A DNA stretch of 64,000 nucleotides from assembly GCF_021044755.1 (NCBI RefSeq), contig NZ_JAJNOR010000010.1:1-64000 (forward strand), read 5' to 3'. This document shows positions 63,896 to 64,000 of the stretch, in pieces; positions within the stretch are counted from its first letter, which is position 1, and the number at the start of each line of letters is the position of its first letter. Both the position numbers and the translations under genes were made by a program. The notes under the pieces were generated by a model. It ran no database searches and was not told where the DNA came from. It saw nothing but the letters and a program-made list of their open reading frames with translations. The DNA is from Lientehia hominis. Lineage in GTDB: Bacteria; Bacillota; Clostridia; Lachnospirales; Lachnospiraceae.

Positions 63896-64000
63896 AGAAA
63901 TCCCTAATAATTTTCACGTTTTTTTTATAATCCATACAAATTCTAGTCACATTTACTTGCTATACTTGAAACATCAAAAGAAGTTGATAACAAATAAGAC

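Overview
The window reads as chromosome of a spore-forming Clostridia species, most likely a Lachnospiraceae gut commensal. Support: a Firmicutes-type 16S 5' end and leader, strong GGAGG ribosome sites, a tyrosine T-box, a CIRCE heat-shock operator, a lone spmB and a sporulation-type SPOR amidase, a Firmicutes HPr/EI pair, and a vanG-type D-Ala-D-Ser cluster of the kind resident in many clostridia. Species assignment from sequence alone is not possible.

Layout. 1-480: 5' end of a 16S rRNA gene reading off the left edge, with leader and tandem promoters. 0.7-2.8 kb: SPOR amidase, a large intergenic repeat (copy A) and a TetR regulator. 2.9-11.2 kb: T-box and tyrS, convergent with ptsHI, then a sucrose block (scrB, scrA EIIBCA, a perfect 20-bp operator, scrR), so general and sucrose-specific PTS parts sit together. 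11.2-17.4 kb: YtcJ-like amidohydrolase, a heterodimeric ABC exporter and its MarR regulator with operator. 17.4-24.9 kb: spmB, an FGGY sugar kinase, a small Smr protein, and a TetR/RND efflux operon with operator; the RND pump carries a long coiled-coil insertion. 24.9-28.3 kb: copper ATPase with a CopZ-like C-terminal domain and an ArsR/CadC-type sensor, separated by repeat copy B. 28.4-31.6 kb: zinc dehydrogenase, GNAT, asd. 31.8-36.1 kb: type III restriction-modification (res, mod), then a probable repeat relic and tRNA-Thr(CGT). 36.5-42.4 kb: vanR-vanS and vanG-vanXY-vanT. 42.5-44.3 kb: ABC importer ATPase and permease without a binding protein, plus a small membrane protein. 44.4-53.8 kb: degV, M18 aminopeptidase, a DUF5721 protein, CIRCE-htpG, a 44-aa protein, two paired hypothetical proteins (one Asn/Gln-rich), a nicotinamidase-like hydrolase, a YqeY protein and a polysaccharide deacetylase. 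54-63.9 kb: thrC, ybaK, leuCD with a divergent LysR gene, GNAT, mgtE, a membrane protein, ilvN-ilvC and a short disordered protein.

Most genes are ordinary core metabolism or housekeeping. Accessory content is the van cluster, the type III R-M pair, the efflux and copper loci, and the repeat. No prophage, transposase, integrase or CRISPR array was seen. The least explained structure is the intergenic repeat: two related, internally deleted copies 26 kb apart and a probable third remnant beside the tRNA. No clear new multi-gene system was found. The best leads are this repeat, a terminator-like hairpin directly ahead of vanG, a hairpin that hides the spmB ribosome site, and a possible separately translated copper chaperone inside copA.
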